A stretch of DNA of 38,633 bases from Caulobacter sp. (lineage in GTDB: Bacteria > Pseudomonadota > Alphaproteobacteria > Caulobacterales > Caulobacteraceae). Shown piece after piece: positions 9,722 to 16,929 of the stretch (position 1 is its first letter; every line of letters starts with the position of its first letter). The notes under the pieces were generated by a model, which was not told where the DNA came from, made no database searches, and saw only the letters and a list, made by a program, of their open reading frames with translations. Where the stretch lies: positions 1-38,633 of the forward strand of contig JAUXTQ010000010.1 in the NCBI GenBank assembly GCA_030678995.1, written 5' to 3'. A program made the translations under genes and the position numbers.

Positions 9722-11071
9722 ATGGCTTCGGCCGCCGAGCAGCTAGCCGCCAATCTCAACTTCGGCGCCTTCCAGAAGGCGACGGAGCTGCAGAAGCGTA
9801 TCGGGTTCACCCTGATCGCCCTGGTCATCTATCGCCTGGGCACCTACATCCCGGTTCCGGGCATCGACCCGGTCAAGTTCGCCGCGAGCTTCGCGGGTCA
9901 GAGCCAGGGCATCGTGGGCATGTTCAACATGTTCTCGGGCGGCGCCGTCGAGCGGATGGCCATCTTCGCCCTGAACGTGATGCCCTATATCTCGGCGTCG
10001 ATCATCGTCCAGCTGCTGGGAACGGTCTATCCGCCCTGGGAAAAGCTGAAGAAGGAAGGCGGCGAGGCGGGGCGCAAGACGCTCAACCAGTACACCCGCT
10101 ACCTGACCGTGGTGCTGGCCCTGGTCCAGGCCGCCAGCATCGCCTTCGGCATGATCTCGCAGGGCGTCGTCCTGCCGGGGATCCCACCGCTGTTCTTCGC
10201 CGCCTCGACCATCGTCACCCTGACCGGCGGCACCCTGTTCCTGATGTGGCTGGGCGAACAGATCACCAGCCGCGGCGTGGGCAACGGCATCAGCCTGATC
10301 ATCTTCGCCGGCATCGTCGCGGTGCTGCCGCGCAGCATCTGGCAGCTGCTGCAGCAGGCGCAGGTCGGCTCGGTCCAGACCTGGCAGATCTTCGCCCTCG
10401 GCTTCGTCGCCATCGCCGTGGTGCTGTTTATCGTCTTCATGGAGCGCTCGCAGCGCCGGCTGCTGATCCAGTATCCCAAGCAGCAGCGCGGCAATCGCAT
10501 GGTCGGCGGCGAAAGCTCCTTCCTGCCGCTGAAGATCAACACGTCGGGCGTGATCCCGCCGATCTTCGCCTCGTCCCTGCTGCTGCTGCCGATGACCGCC
10601 GCCAGCTTCATGAACCCCGCGACCACGCCAGGCTGGCTGCAGTGGATGCTGACCGCGCTGCAGCACGGCCAGCCGCTGTTCATGCTGTTCTACGGCGGCC
10701 TGATCATCTTCTTCTGCTTCTTCTACACCTCGGTGGTGTTCAATCCGGACGACACGGCGGAGAACCTGCGCAAGTACGGCGGCTTCCTGCCGGGCATCCG
10801 GCCGGGCAAGCGGACGGCCGAGTATCTCGACTTCGTCCTGACCCGGCTGACGGTGATCGGCGCGGCCTATATCGCCGCCGTCTGCCTGCTGCCCGAGTTC
10901 ATGGTCAGCGTCATGAACGCGCCTGCGAGCGCCCGCGCCCTGGGCGGCACCTCGATCCTGATCGTGGTGTCGGTGACCATGGACACGGTGGCGCAGATCC
11001 AGTCACACCTGCTGGCCCACCAGTACGAAGGCCTGATCAAGAAATCCAAGCTGCGGGGCGGCCGGAAGTAA
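9722..11071 (+). CDS. secY: Preprotein translocase subunit SecY
   Basis: SecY is the channel-forming inner-membrane subunit of the SecYEG translocon, used by SecA for export and by SRP ribosomes for membrane insertion. The 449-residue protein has about ten hydrophobic segments. Family landmarks include RIGFTLIALVIYRLGTYIPV at the first membrane helix, FSGGAVERMAIFALNVMPYI, cytosolic loop residues ERSQRRLLIQYPKQQRG, and the C-terminal GGTSILIVVSVTMDTVAQIQ. It is complete. Its place after rplO is universal in bacteria, and adk follows 53 nt downstream. Confidence 0.98.
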   Translation: MASAAEQLAANLNFGAFQKATELQKRIGFTLIALVIYRLGTYIPVPGIDPVKFAASFAGQSQGIVGMFNMFSGGAVERMAIFALNVMPYISASIIVQLLGTVYPPWEKLKKEGGEAGRKTLNQYTRYLTVVLALVQAASIAFGMISQGVVLPGIPPLFFAASTIVTLTGGTLFLMWLGEQITSRGVGNGISLIIFAGIVAVLPRSIWQLLQQAQVGSVQTWQIFALGFVAIAVVLFIVFMERSQRRLLIQYPKQQRGNRMVGGESSFLPLKINTSGVIPPIFASSLLLLPMTAASFMNPATTPGWLQWMLTALQHGQPLFMLFYGGLIIFFCFFYTSVVFNPDDTAENLRKYGGFLPGIRPGKRTAEYLDFVLTRLTVIGAAYIAAVCLLPEFMVSVMNAPASARALGGTSILIVVSVTMDTVAQIQSHLLAHQYEGLIKKSKLRGGRK

Positions 11072-11124
11072 GCGTCAGTTCGGGAGGCGCTCCGGCGGAA
11101 GACCGGAGCGAGGGGAGACTACGG

Positions 11125-11697
11125 ATGAACCTGATCCTGTTTGGCCCGCCCGGGTGCGGCAAGGGCACCCAGGCCAAGCGGCTGGTCGATGAGCGGGGCA
11201 TGGTCCAGCTCTCGACAGGAGACATGCTGCGGGCGGCGATCGCTTCGGGCTCCGAGCTCGGCGAGCGGGTGAAGGGCGTTCTGGCGCGGGGCGACCTGGT
11301 CTCCGACGAGATCGTCATCGCCCTGATCGAGGAGCGGCTGCCGGAGGCGGAAGCCGCCGGGGGCGCCATCTTCGACGGCTTTCCGCGCACCGTGGCCCAG
11401 GCCGAGGCGCTCGATTCGATGCTGGCCGGACGTGGCGCGACGATCGACGTGGTCCTGCGGCTGCTGGTGGATGAGTCGGTTCTGCTGGAGCGGGTCACCG
11501 GCCGATTCGAACAACAGGGCCGTCCGGACGACAATCCGGAGACCTTCAAGACCCGGCTGGGGGCCTACAATGCCCAGACGGCGCCGCTGCTCCCGTACTA
11601 CGAAGGGCAGGGCAAGCTGAAAGCCGTTGACGGCATGGGGTCCATGGATGCGGTTTCCGCCGCCATCCGCTCGGTGCTGGAGACGATCAAGGACTGA
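11125..11697 (+). CDS. adk: Adenylate kinase, short form
   Basis: The enzyme interconverts ATP plus AMP with two ADP in the cytosol. The 190-residue product has the P-loop GPPGCGKGT (7-15), the AMP-binding STGDMLRAAI, and DGFPRTVAQAEALD. The LID region is short (RFEQQGRPDDNPETFKTRL), so this is the short-type enzyme without the zinc-binding LID insert. The ATG at 11125 was chosen because it begins MNLILFGPPG and follows an AGGGGAGA ribosome-binding site. The gene closes the secY transcript before a stem-loop. Confidence 0.97.
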   Translation: MNLILFGPPGCGKGTQAKRLVDERGMVQLSTGDMLRAAIASGSELGERVKGVLARGDLVSDEIVIALIEERLPEAEAAGGAIFDGFPRTVAQAEALDSMLAGRGATIDVVLRLLVDESVLLERVTGRFEQQGRPDDNPETFKTRLGAYNAQTAPLLPYYEGQGKLKAVDGMGSMDAVSAAIRSVLETIKD

Positions 11698-11698
11698 G

Positions 11699-11728
11699 CC
11701 GGATAGGTTGAAAATCAACCTTTTCCGG
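11699..11728 (+). terminator. Candidate weak terminator after adk
   Basis: Nested arms CCGGA/TCCGG (11699-11703, 11724-11728) enclose GGTTGA/TCAACC (11706-11720) with an AAA loop, and TTTT follows the inner stem. It begins one base after the adk TGA and ends just before the rpsM promoter, so it probably separates the two transcription units. The short inner stem suggests incomplete termination. Confidence 0.5.
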
Positions 11729-11730
11729 CA

Positions 11731-11758
11731 TTGACGGAAGCGAAACGATCCCTATAAC
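11731..11758 (+). promoter_or_regulatory. Caulobacter-type housekeeping promoter for rpsM
   Basis: TTGACGG (11731-11737) and CCTATAAC (11751-11758) are separated by 13 nt. This fits the Caulobacter sigma-73 pattern TTGACGS, 10-14 nt, GCTANAWC at almost every base. It lies about 125 nt before rpsM, leaving a sizeable 5' leader. It is the clearest internal promoter in the ribosomal block. Confidence 0.75.
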
Positions 11759-11884
11759 GGTGCGCTTCCGCGAAAGGCGCGACTCCCGCGCCGGCTCGAA
11801 GTGCAAGCTGAGGGCCGGTGCGCTAGTGGCGTCTCGTTTTGCGCGTGCGCCCAAAGGGGCGCGATAAGACAGAGAGATTTAGGC

Positions 11885-12253
11885 TTGGCTCGTATCGCAG
11901 GCGTCAACATTCCGACGAACAAGCGCGTGGTAATCGCGCTGCAGTACATCCACGGCATCGGCCAGAAGTCCGCCAAGGACATCGTCGCCAAGGTGGGGAT
12001 CGAAGATTCCCGTCGGGTGAACCAGCTGACCGACCAGGAAGTGCTGCACATCCGTGAAGCCATCGACAAGGACTTCACCGTCGAAGGCGACCTGCGTCGC
12101 GAAACCTCGACGAACATCAAGCGTCTGATGGACCTGGCCTGCTACCGCGGCCTGCGTCACCGCAAGGGCCTGCCGGTCCGCGGTCAGCGCACCCATACGA
12201 ACGCCCGCACCCGCAAGGGTCCGGCCAAGCCGATCGCCGGCAAGAAGAAGTAG
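11885..12253 (+). CDS. rpsM: 30S ribosomal protein S13, TTG start
   Basis: S13 forms bridges to the large subunit from the 30S head and contacts P-site tRNA. The 122-residue protein is (M)[21 protein letters not shown] with HGIGQKSA (the H2TH-like motif), [20 protein letters not shown] and the basic tail [20 protein letters not shown]. Family alignment places the start at the TTG at 11885, just before ARIAGVNIP, with AGAGAG upstream; the first ATG (11801) would add 28 unrelated residues. The rare start codon may limit S13 output. Confidence 0.95.
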   Translation: MARIAGVNIPTNKRVVIALQYIHGIGQKSAKDIVAKVGIEDSRRVNQLTDQEVLHIREAIDKDFTVEGDLRRETSTNIKRLMDLACYRGLRHRKGLPVRGQRTHTNARTRKGPAKPIAGKKK

Positions 12254-12264
12254 AGAGAGCCTCG

Positions 12265-12654
12265 ATGGCCAAGGAACCGGCTCGCGTCAAAAAGCGCGAA
12301 CGCAAGAACATCACCTCGGGCGTGGCGCATGTGAACGCCTCGTTCAACAACACCATGATCACCATCACCGACGCCCAGGGCAACACGATCTCCTGGTCGA
12401 GCGCAGGCGCGATGGGCTTTAAAGGGTCGCGCAAGTCGACCCCTTACGCCGCCCAGATGGCCGCCGAAGACGCCGGCAAGAAGGCCGCCGAGCATGGTGT
12501 GAAGACTCTGGAAGTGAACGTCTCCGGTCCGGGTTCGGGCCGTGAGTCGGCCCTGCGCGCGCTGCAGGCCGCCGGCATGACGATCACCACCATCCGTGAC
12601 GTGACCCCGATTCCGCATAACGGCTGCCGGCCGCCCAAGCGTCGGCGAGTCTGA
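12265..12654 (+). CDS. rpsK: 30S ribosomal protein S11
   Basis: S11 sits on the 30S platform near the Shine-Dalgarno helix. The 129-residue protein has [40 protein letters not shown] and the invariant C terminus [19 protein letters not shown]. It starts 11 nt after rpsM with GAGAGAGCC upstream. rpsD, which follows rpsK in enterobacteria, is absent; rpoA comes next after a 78-nt gap containing a hairpin. Confidence 0.98.
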   Translation: MAKEPARVKKRERKNITSGVAHVNASFNNTMITITDAQGNTISWSSAGAMGFKGSRKSTPYAAQMAAEDAGKKAAEHGVKTLEVNVSGPGSGRESALRALQAAGMTITTIRDVTPIPHNGCRPPKRRRV

Positions 12655-12676
12655 GTTTTACATAGCTGACCCTCCC

Positions 12677-12707
12677 TTCGCCGGCCGTGCGTTTCGCGGC
12701 CGGCGAA
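12677..12707 (+). promoter_or_regulatory. Perfect 11-bp hairpin between rpsK and rpoA
   Basis: TTCGCCGGCCG (12677-12687) pairs exactly with CGGCCGGCGAA (12697-12707) around a 9-nt loop. There is no T-run, so termination is unlikely. Its position 25 nt before the rpoA start makes it a candidate mRNA-processing or translational control element. Confidence 0.55.
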
Positions 12708-12732
12708 CCCGCGTTCCAAGGACACCCCGCCC

Positions 12733-13749
12733 GTGATCGAAAGAAACTGGAACGAGCTCATTCGCCCCGAAAAGCCGATGATCGAGACCGGCACCGACGC
12801 CAGCCGCAAGGCCCGCATCGTTGCCGAACCCCTCGAGCGCGGCTTCGGCGTGACGCTCGGCAACGCGCTTCGCCGCGTTCTGCTCTCCTCCCTGCAAGGC
12901 GCGGCCGTGACCGCCGTCCAGATTGACGGCGTCGTTCACGAGTTCTCCTCGCTGGAAGGCGTGCGCGAGGACGTGGTCGACATCGTCCTCAATATCAAGC
13001 AGCTGGCCCTGCGGATGCACTCCGAAGGTCCCAAGCGCATGACCCTGCGGGCCACCGGCCCGGGCGTGGTCACCGCCGGCCAGATCGAGGTTCCCTCGGA
13101 CATCGAGATCCTCAACGGCGACCACGTGCTCTGCACCCTGGACGACGGCGCCACCGTGCGCATGGAGTTCACGGTCAACAACGGCAAGGGCTACGTGCCG
13201 TCCGAGCAGAACCGCCCGGAAGACGCCCCGATCGGCCTGATCGCCGTCGACGCCCTCTATTCGCCTGTCAAGCGCGTCGCCTACCGCGTCGAGCCGACCC
13301 GCCAGGGCCAGTCGCTCGACTACGACAAGCTGGTGCTGGAAGTGGAAACCAACGGCGCCGTTGGTCCCGTGGACGCGGTGGCCTACGCCGCCCGCATCCT
13401 GCAGGACCAGCTGCAGATCTTCATCACCTTCGAGGAGCCGACCAAGAAGTCGGACGGCGAAGCCAAGCCGGAGCTGCCGTTCAACCCGGCTCTGCTGAAG
13501 AAGGTCGATGAGCTGGAACTGTCGGTCCGTTCGGCCAACTGCCTGAAGAACGACAACATCGTCTACATCGGCGACCTGATCCAGAAGACCGAGGCGGAGA
13601 TGCTCCGCACCCCGAACTTCGGTCGCAAGTCGCTGAACGAGATCAAGGAAGTGCTCGCGGGCATGAACCTGCATCTCGGCATGGACGTGCCCAACTGGCC
13701 GCCGGAAAACATCGAGGACCTGGCCAAGAAGTTCGAAGACCAGATCTAG
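12733..13749 (+). CDS. rpoA: RNA polymerase alpha subunit
   Basis: Alpha dimerises to seed RNA polymerase assembly, and its C-terminal domain contacts UP elements and activators. The 338-residue protein starts (GTG) [14 protein letters not shown], has the N-terminal assembly motif [20 protein letters not shown], and a C-terminal domain from about residue 255 with [14 protein letters not shown] (the conserved DNA-contacting Arg near 266) and [23 protein letters not shown] at 12733 is chosen because upstream codons do not fit the family. Confidence 0.98.
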   Translation: MIERNWNELIRPEKPMIETGTDASRKARIVAEPLERGFGVTLGNALRRVLLSSLQGAAVTAVQIDGVVHEFSSLEGVREDVVDIVLNIKQLALRMHSEGPKRMTLRATGPGVVTAGQIEVPSDIEILNGDHVLCTLDDGATVRMEFTVNNGKGYVPSEQNRPEDAPIGLIAVDALYSPVKRVAYRVEPTRQGQSLDYDKLVLEVETNGAVGPVDAVAYAARILQDQLQIFITFEEPTKKSDGEAKPELPFNPALLKKVDELELSVRSANCLKNDNIVYIGDLIQKTEAEMLRTPNFGRKSLNEIKEVLAGMNLHLGMDVPNWPPENIEDLAKKFEDQI

Positions 13750-13769
13750 TTCGCTTACTCGCGCCACTT

Positions 13770-13829
13770 CCCGGACCGGTTCGCCGGTCCGGGGTCCGCA
13801 GACGCCGCAACAGCGGCCGAGGACCCCGG
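13770..13829 (+). promoter_or_regulatory. Two mutually exclusive hairpins between rpoA and rplQ
   Basis: Hairpin 1 has 10-bp arms (13770-13779 and 13784-13793) capped by a TTCG tetraloop, an extremely stable form in RNA. Hairpin 2 pairs CCGGGGTCC (13789-13797) with GGACCCCGG (13821-13829). The two share bases 13789-13793 and cannot form together. No T-run follows either. The arrangement resembles an attenuator or a processing switch controlling rplQ, but function is inferred only. Confidence 0.5.
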
Positions 13830-13907
13830 CGCTTCGTTCTGACCCGGGCGGGAACAGGCCGGGATTGGCGACAACACTGCGGGCTAAGAGGCCCAGGAGA
13901 GACCACA

Positions 13908-14321
13908 ATGCGTCACGGTAAAGCTCACCGTAAACTGGGTCGTACGACCGCTCACCGCACGGCGATGTTCGCCAACATGTCGGCGTCGCTGATCAAGCAC
14001 GAGCAGATCGTCACCACCCTGCCCAAGGCCAAGGAACTGCGCCCGATCGTTGAGAAGCTGATCACGCTGGGCAAGCGCGGCGACCTGCACGCCCGCCGCC
14101 AGGCCATCAGCCAGGTGCGCGACATTGAACAGGTCGGCAAGCTCTTCGCCGTCCTGGGTCCCCGCTACAAGGAACGCAACGGCGGCTACATCCGCGTTCT
14201 CAAGGCCGGCTTCCGCCACGGCGACAACGCCCCGCTGGCGGTCATCGAGTTCGTCGATCGCGACCCGAAGGAAAAGGGCAAGGACTCCGGTCCGGTCCAG
14301 AGCTTCACCGGCGACGAATAG
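13908..14321 (+). CDS. rplQ: 50S ribosomal protein L17
   Basis: L17 lies near the tunnel exit on the solvent side. The 137-residue protein starts [20 protein letters not shown], followed by [20 protein letters not shown] and [18 protein letters not shown], all family landmarks; the C terminus has [20 protein letters not shown]. It lies 158 nt after rpoA, behind an AGGAGAGACC ribosome-binding site. It ends the ribosomal cluster, with an intrinsic terminator 30 nt downstream. Confidence 0.97.
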   Translation: MRHGKAHRKLGRTTAHRTAMFANMSASLIKHEQIVTTLPKAKELRPIVEKLITLGKRGDLHARRQAISQVRDIEQVGKLFAVLGPRYKERNGGYIRVLKAGFRHGDNAPLAVIEFVDRDPKEKGKDSGPVQSFTGDE

Positions 14322-14351
14322 TCCGCCGCGGGAGCGACCAAATACACGAAA

Positions 14352-14379
14352 GGCCCCGGAGCGATCCGGGGCCTTTTGC
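14352..14379 (+). terminator. Intrinsic terminator of the ribosomal cluster
   Basis: Perfect 9-bp arms GGCCCCGGA (14352-14360) and TCCGGGGCC (14365-14373) flank the GNRA-type loop GCGA, followed by TTTTGCTTT. It lies 30 nt after rplQ. The same arms and loop recur at 15518-15539. Confidence 0.92.
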
Positions 14380-14473
14380 TTTGGGGCGCCGGGGCAGGGT
14401 GGCGGCGAATTCATGACGTTGGCCGGTCATCCTCCACTAGGGTGACAGTCTGTCTGCTCGGGGGGCTATTGCG

Positions 14474-15487
14474 ATGAAATTGCTGCTCAAGATCGTCGCC
14501 GCCATCGTTGGCGTCGTCGTAGCGCTCGCCGCCGGACTGGTGATTTTTGTCTTCGTCAACGCCACGCGCCCCTCAAGGCCGGTGGGCTTCCAGCAGGCCG
14601 TGGTGACCGATGCGGGCCACGACCCGATCACGGTGAGCATCTGGTACCCCACCGACAGCAAGCCAGGCCTTGTCTTCCTGGGATCGAGCGCGCAGCGGGT
14701 CGCCAGCAAGGGCCGGGTCGAGGGCGCGGCCCTGCCGCTGGTGATCATCTCCCACGGCACGGGCGGGGCAGCCCTCAGTCATGTCGATACCGCCCTGGCC
14801 CTGGCCGAGGCCGGTTTCGTAGTCGTCGCGCCCACGCACCCGGGCGACAACTTCCGGGACGACAGCGCCGTCGGGACGTCGGGCTGGCTGGTCGACCGCT
14901 CGCGGCATGTCAGCCGGGTCGCTGACTTCATGCTGATGACCTGGAGGGACCGCGGACATCTGGATGGCGCGAAGGTGGGGCTGTTCGGCTTCTCGGCGGG
15001 CGCGACGACGGCGCTGATTTCCATTGGCGGGACGCCCGATCTCGGCCGCGTTGAAACCCAATGCGCAGCCCATCCCGAGTTCGTCTGCGAGCTTCGCAAA
15101 CCCGGCGCGCCGCTCAAGGATCCCGGTCCGGCCGGCTGGACCCACGACCCCCGGATTTCAGCGGCGGTGATCGCCGCGCCCGGCCTGGGTTTCACCTTCG
15201 AACCCAACGGCCTGTCCGGCGTCACGGCCGCGGTTCAGCTCTGGTCAGGCGCCGCCGATCAGACCGTGCCCTATGCGACCAACGCCGGGACGGTCGCCAG
15301 GCTTCTGCCGACGCCGCCCGAAGCCCACATCGTGCCCAGCGCCGGCCACTACGCGTTCCTGCCGCCCTGCCGCATCGGTCCGCCCATGCTCTGCAAGGAC
15401 GGGCCCGGATTCGACCGGGTCGCCTTCCACAAGGACTTCAATGCCCGGGTGGTGGCCTTCTTTAAGGCCCGTCTCGGGGTGCGCTGA
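14474..15487 (+). CDS. Membrane-anchored or exported alpha/beta hydrolase
   Basis: This is probably a serine hydrolase of the dienelactone hydrolase/PAF-acetylhydrolase-like type; the substrate cannot be told. Residues 1-29 are a hydrophobic signal or anchor after MKLLLK. The 337-residue protein has HGTGG (94-98, oxyanion region), the nucleophile elbow GFSAG (172-176, Ser174), a candidate acid Asp262 in GAADQTV and His292 in SAGHYAF. Several cysteines (197, 205, 299, 307) suit a periplasmic location. It stands alone between two related terminator hairpins. Confidence 0.75.
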   Translation: MKLLLKIVAAIVGVVVALAAGLVIFVFVNATRPSRPVGFQQAVVTDAGHDPITVSIWYPTDSKPGLVFLGSSAQRVASKGRVEGAALPLVIISHGTGGAALSHVDTALALAEAGFVVVAPTHPGDNFRDDSAVGTSGWLVDRSRHVSRVADFMLMTWRDRGHLDGAKVGLFGFSAGATTALISIGGTPDLGRVETQCAAHPEFVCELRKPGAPLKDPGPAGWTHDPRISAAVIAAPGLGFTFEPNGLSGVTAAVQLWSGAADQTVPYATNAGTVARLLPTPPEAHIVPSAGHYAFLPPCRIGPPMLCKDGPGFDRVAFHKDFNARVVAFFKARLGVR

Positions 15488-15517
15488 CAGCCGGACGGCA
15501 GGGCGAAGCAGATGAGA

Positions 15518-15545
15518 GGCCCCGGAGCGATCCGGGGCCTATTGT
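15518..15545 (+). terminator. Terminator hairpin after the hydrolase
   Basis: The arms GGCCCCGGA (15518-15526) and TCCGGGGCC (15531-15539) with loop GCGA are identical to the hairpin after rplQ. The following TATTGTCTT is a poorer U-tract. It sits between the hydrolase and the convergent toxin gene. Confidence 0.75.
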
Positions 15546-15554
15546 CTTGGCGGG

Positions 15555-15827
15555 TCAGAGCGGCCGCCTGGCGGAGTGGCGGATACGGAGGATTCGAATG
15601 ACGTCGTCTGTCACACGATACTGAACAATGTAGGGCTTCACGCGAGTGAGCTCACGCCAGCCCTTTGGGTGACGGCGACCACGATCCGGATGCTCACAAA
15701 GCGCTTCCGTTGCTGACATCAGTTTGACGATCACGCGCTCAGCGGCAAACGGATTGGATTTGGCGATGTACGTCCTGACCCCGGAAAGATCCCGCCTGGA
15801 CGAAAGCGTCCAGACTACTCGCCGCAC
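15555..15827 (-). CDS. ParE/RelE-family toxin
   Basis: The 90-residue protein matches the ParE branch of the RelE/ParE superfamily: VVWTLSSRRDLSGVRTYIAK at the N terminus, NPFAAERVIVKLMSATEALC in the helical part, HPDRGRRHPKGWRELTRVKP and the final strands YIVQYRVTDDVIRILRIRHS. ParE toxins generally poison DNA gyrase whereas RelE toxins cut mRNA; the target here is unproven. It starts with GTG at 15827, 13 nt inside the antitoxin gene, so its translation is coupled to the antitoxin. A 9-base C tract on the coding strand lies 3 nt before the GTG. Confidence 0.85.
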   Translation of the reverse strand: MRRVVWTLSSRRDLSGVRTYIAKSNPFAAERVIVKLMSATEALCEHPDRGRRHPKGWRELTRVKPYIVQYRVTDDVIRILRIRHSARRPL

Positions 15828-16024
15828 TGTGGGGGGGGGAGCTCATCGGGCGTCCCCCAGGACCTGACCCACCGCATCATCGCTTCGTGGCTGATTACGC
15901 GCCCAGCAGCGATATCGGCATCAGCTTCAGCTATCCGACGCCCTTCCTCCGCCTCATCGATCTCGTCGAAGAGATCGAAATCCGGGGCGGGCGTTTCGGA
16001 GACGCCGGGTTTGTCTTCGGGCAT
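15815..16024 (-). CDS. Antitoxin partner of the ParE-type toxin
   Basis: The 69-residue acidic protein (starting MPEDKPGVSE) precedes and overlaps the toxin. Its segment AEADADIAAGRVISHEAMMR resembles small antitoxins that combine a short DNA-binding or dimerisation part with a toxin-wrapping region. The ATG at 16024 is chosen because the upstream in-frame GTG (16042) is separated from the promoter by no space; the -10 element lies at 16031-16036. The C terminus is encoded across a C9 tract (DELPPPQCGE). The family assignment rests mainly on context. Confidence 0.75.
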   Translation of the reverse strand: MPEDKPGVSETPAPDFDLFDEIDEAEEGRRIAEADADIAAGRVISHEAMMRWVRSWGTPDELPPPQCGE

Positions 16025-16030
16025 GGAGCG

Positions 16031-16058
16031 ATCATACACCATTTGCGATAGTCGTCAA
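16031..16058 (-). promoter_or_regulatory. Promoter of the toxin-antitoxin operon, probably leaderless
   Basis: On the minus strand, TTGACG (16053-16058) and TATGAT (16031-16036) are 16 nt apart. Six bases separate the -10 from the ATG at 16024, so transcription should begin at or next to the start codon. No Shine-Dalgarno is present. An 8-bp palindrome AGAGCTCT (16060-16067) just upstream could be an autoregulatory site. Confidence 0.65.
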
Positions 16059-16065
16059 GAGAGCT

Positions 16066-16929
16066 CTACTCCCGCGTCAGGTCCTGCCGCTTGAACAGCC
16101 ACACGGCGAGGGCCGTCAGGCCGGCGATCCAGGCGAGCAGGGCGGCCAGGGCCACGGGCCAGTTGACCGCCGCCATCCCCGGGTCCGGCGGGGTCAGCGC
16201 CGCCTTGAGCATGTCGGCCTGCAGGGCGGGAAACCCGAGCAGGTACTGCAGCGGCGGCTGGAGCGGGTTTTCGAACCCCCGGGTAATCTGGCTCAGGGCG
16301 AACCCCTGGACGATCCACACGCCGACCGGCGCCAGCAGGGCGGCCAGGCCCGTGCGCGTGGTCACGGCGATCACCGCGGCCAGGGCGCCGACGGTCATCG
16401 TCTCCAGCCAGGCGATGCCGAAAATGCCCGCCAGCTGGGCGTTGGTATTGCCGCCTGCCTTCGCCCATTCCACCCCGCCGCCGGTAAGGGCGGCCGAGGC
16501 CAGGCTGCCGACGATCCCGCCGACCGCCAGCAGCACCAGGCCGATGGCCGCGGCCAGCCCGAACACCCCCAGCTTGGCCAGCAGCAGGTTGGTGCGGGTG
16601 TTGCGCGGGGTGAGGAACCGCCAGGTCTCCCAGCGATAGTCGCCGGCCAGGATCGCCGAGGCGGCGACGAGGAAGAACAGCTGGACGATGAAGAAGTTCG
16701 AGCCGGAGACCGAGTCTATGCACTGGTTGAGCAGGGAAATCGGCTCCCGGCCCAGGGCGGCGGAGGGGTTGCCCTGGGCGGCGGCCCTGGCCAGCAGACC
16801 GCGCATCAGCAGGCCCTGGATCAGGCCGATGACGACGCTGACCATGGGCACGAACATCAGGCTCCAGAACAGCGTCCCGCGCGCCTTGAAGAAGCGCAGG
16901 CGTTCGGCGGCGAAGGCGTCAGCCAGCAT
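16066..16929 (-). CDS. ABC-2 type transporter permease
   Basis: The 287-residue integral membrane protein is the likely channel partner of the ATPase encoded just upstream on the same strand. It has about six hydrophobic segments: FWSLMFVPMVSVVIGLIQGL (about 22-41), NFFIVQLFFLVAASAILAGD, LAKLGVFGLAAAIGLVLLAV, ETMTVGALAAVIAVTTRTGL, ALLAPVGVWIVQGFAL and a final one before FKRQDLTRE. A charged loop GDYRWETWRFLTPRNTR follows the second. ABC-2 systems of this layout export lipids, drugs or carbohydrates; the substrate is unknown. It overlaps the ATPase gene by 11 nt. Confidence 0.8.
   Translation of the reverse strand: MLADAFAAERLRFFKARGTLFWSLMFVPMVSVVIGLIQGLLMRGLLARAAAQGNPSAALGREPISLLNQCIDSVSGSNFFIVQLFFLVAASAILAGDYRWETWRFLTPRNTRTNLLLAKLGVFGLAAAIGLVLLAVGGIVGSLASAALTGGGVEWAKAGGNTNAQLAGIFGIAWLETMTVGALAAVIAVTTRTGLAALLAPVGVWIVQGFALSQITRGFENPLQPPLQYLLGFPALQADMLKAALTPPDPGMAAVNWPVALAALLAWIAGLTALAVWLFKRQDLTRE

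Noticed and set aside
10246..11124. Long plus-strand frame reading from within secY into adk
   Set aside because: The secY part is an out-of-frame shadow; only the adk portion from 11125 is real.
13865..13890. Possible promoter for rplQ (TTGGCGA and GCTAAG)
   Set aside because: Both boxes deviate from the sigma-73 pattern; read-through from rpoA explains expression adequately.
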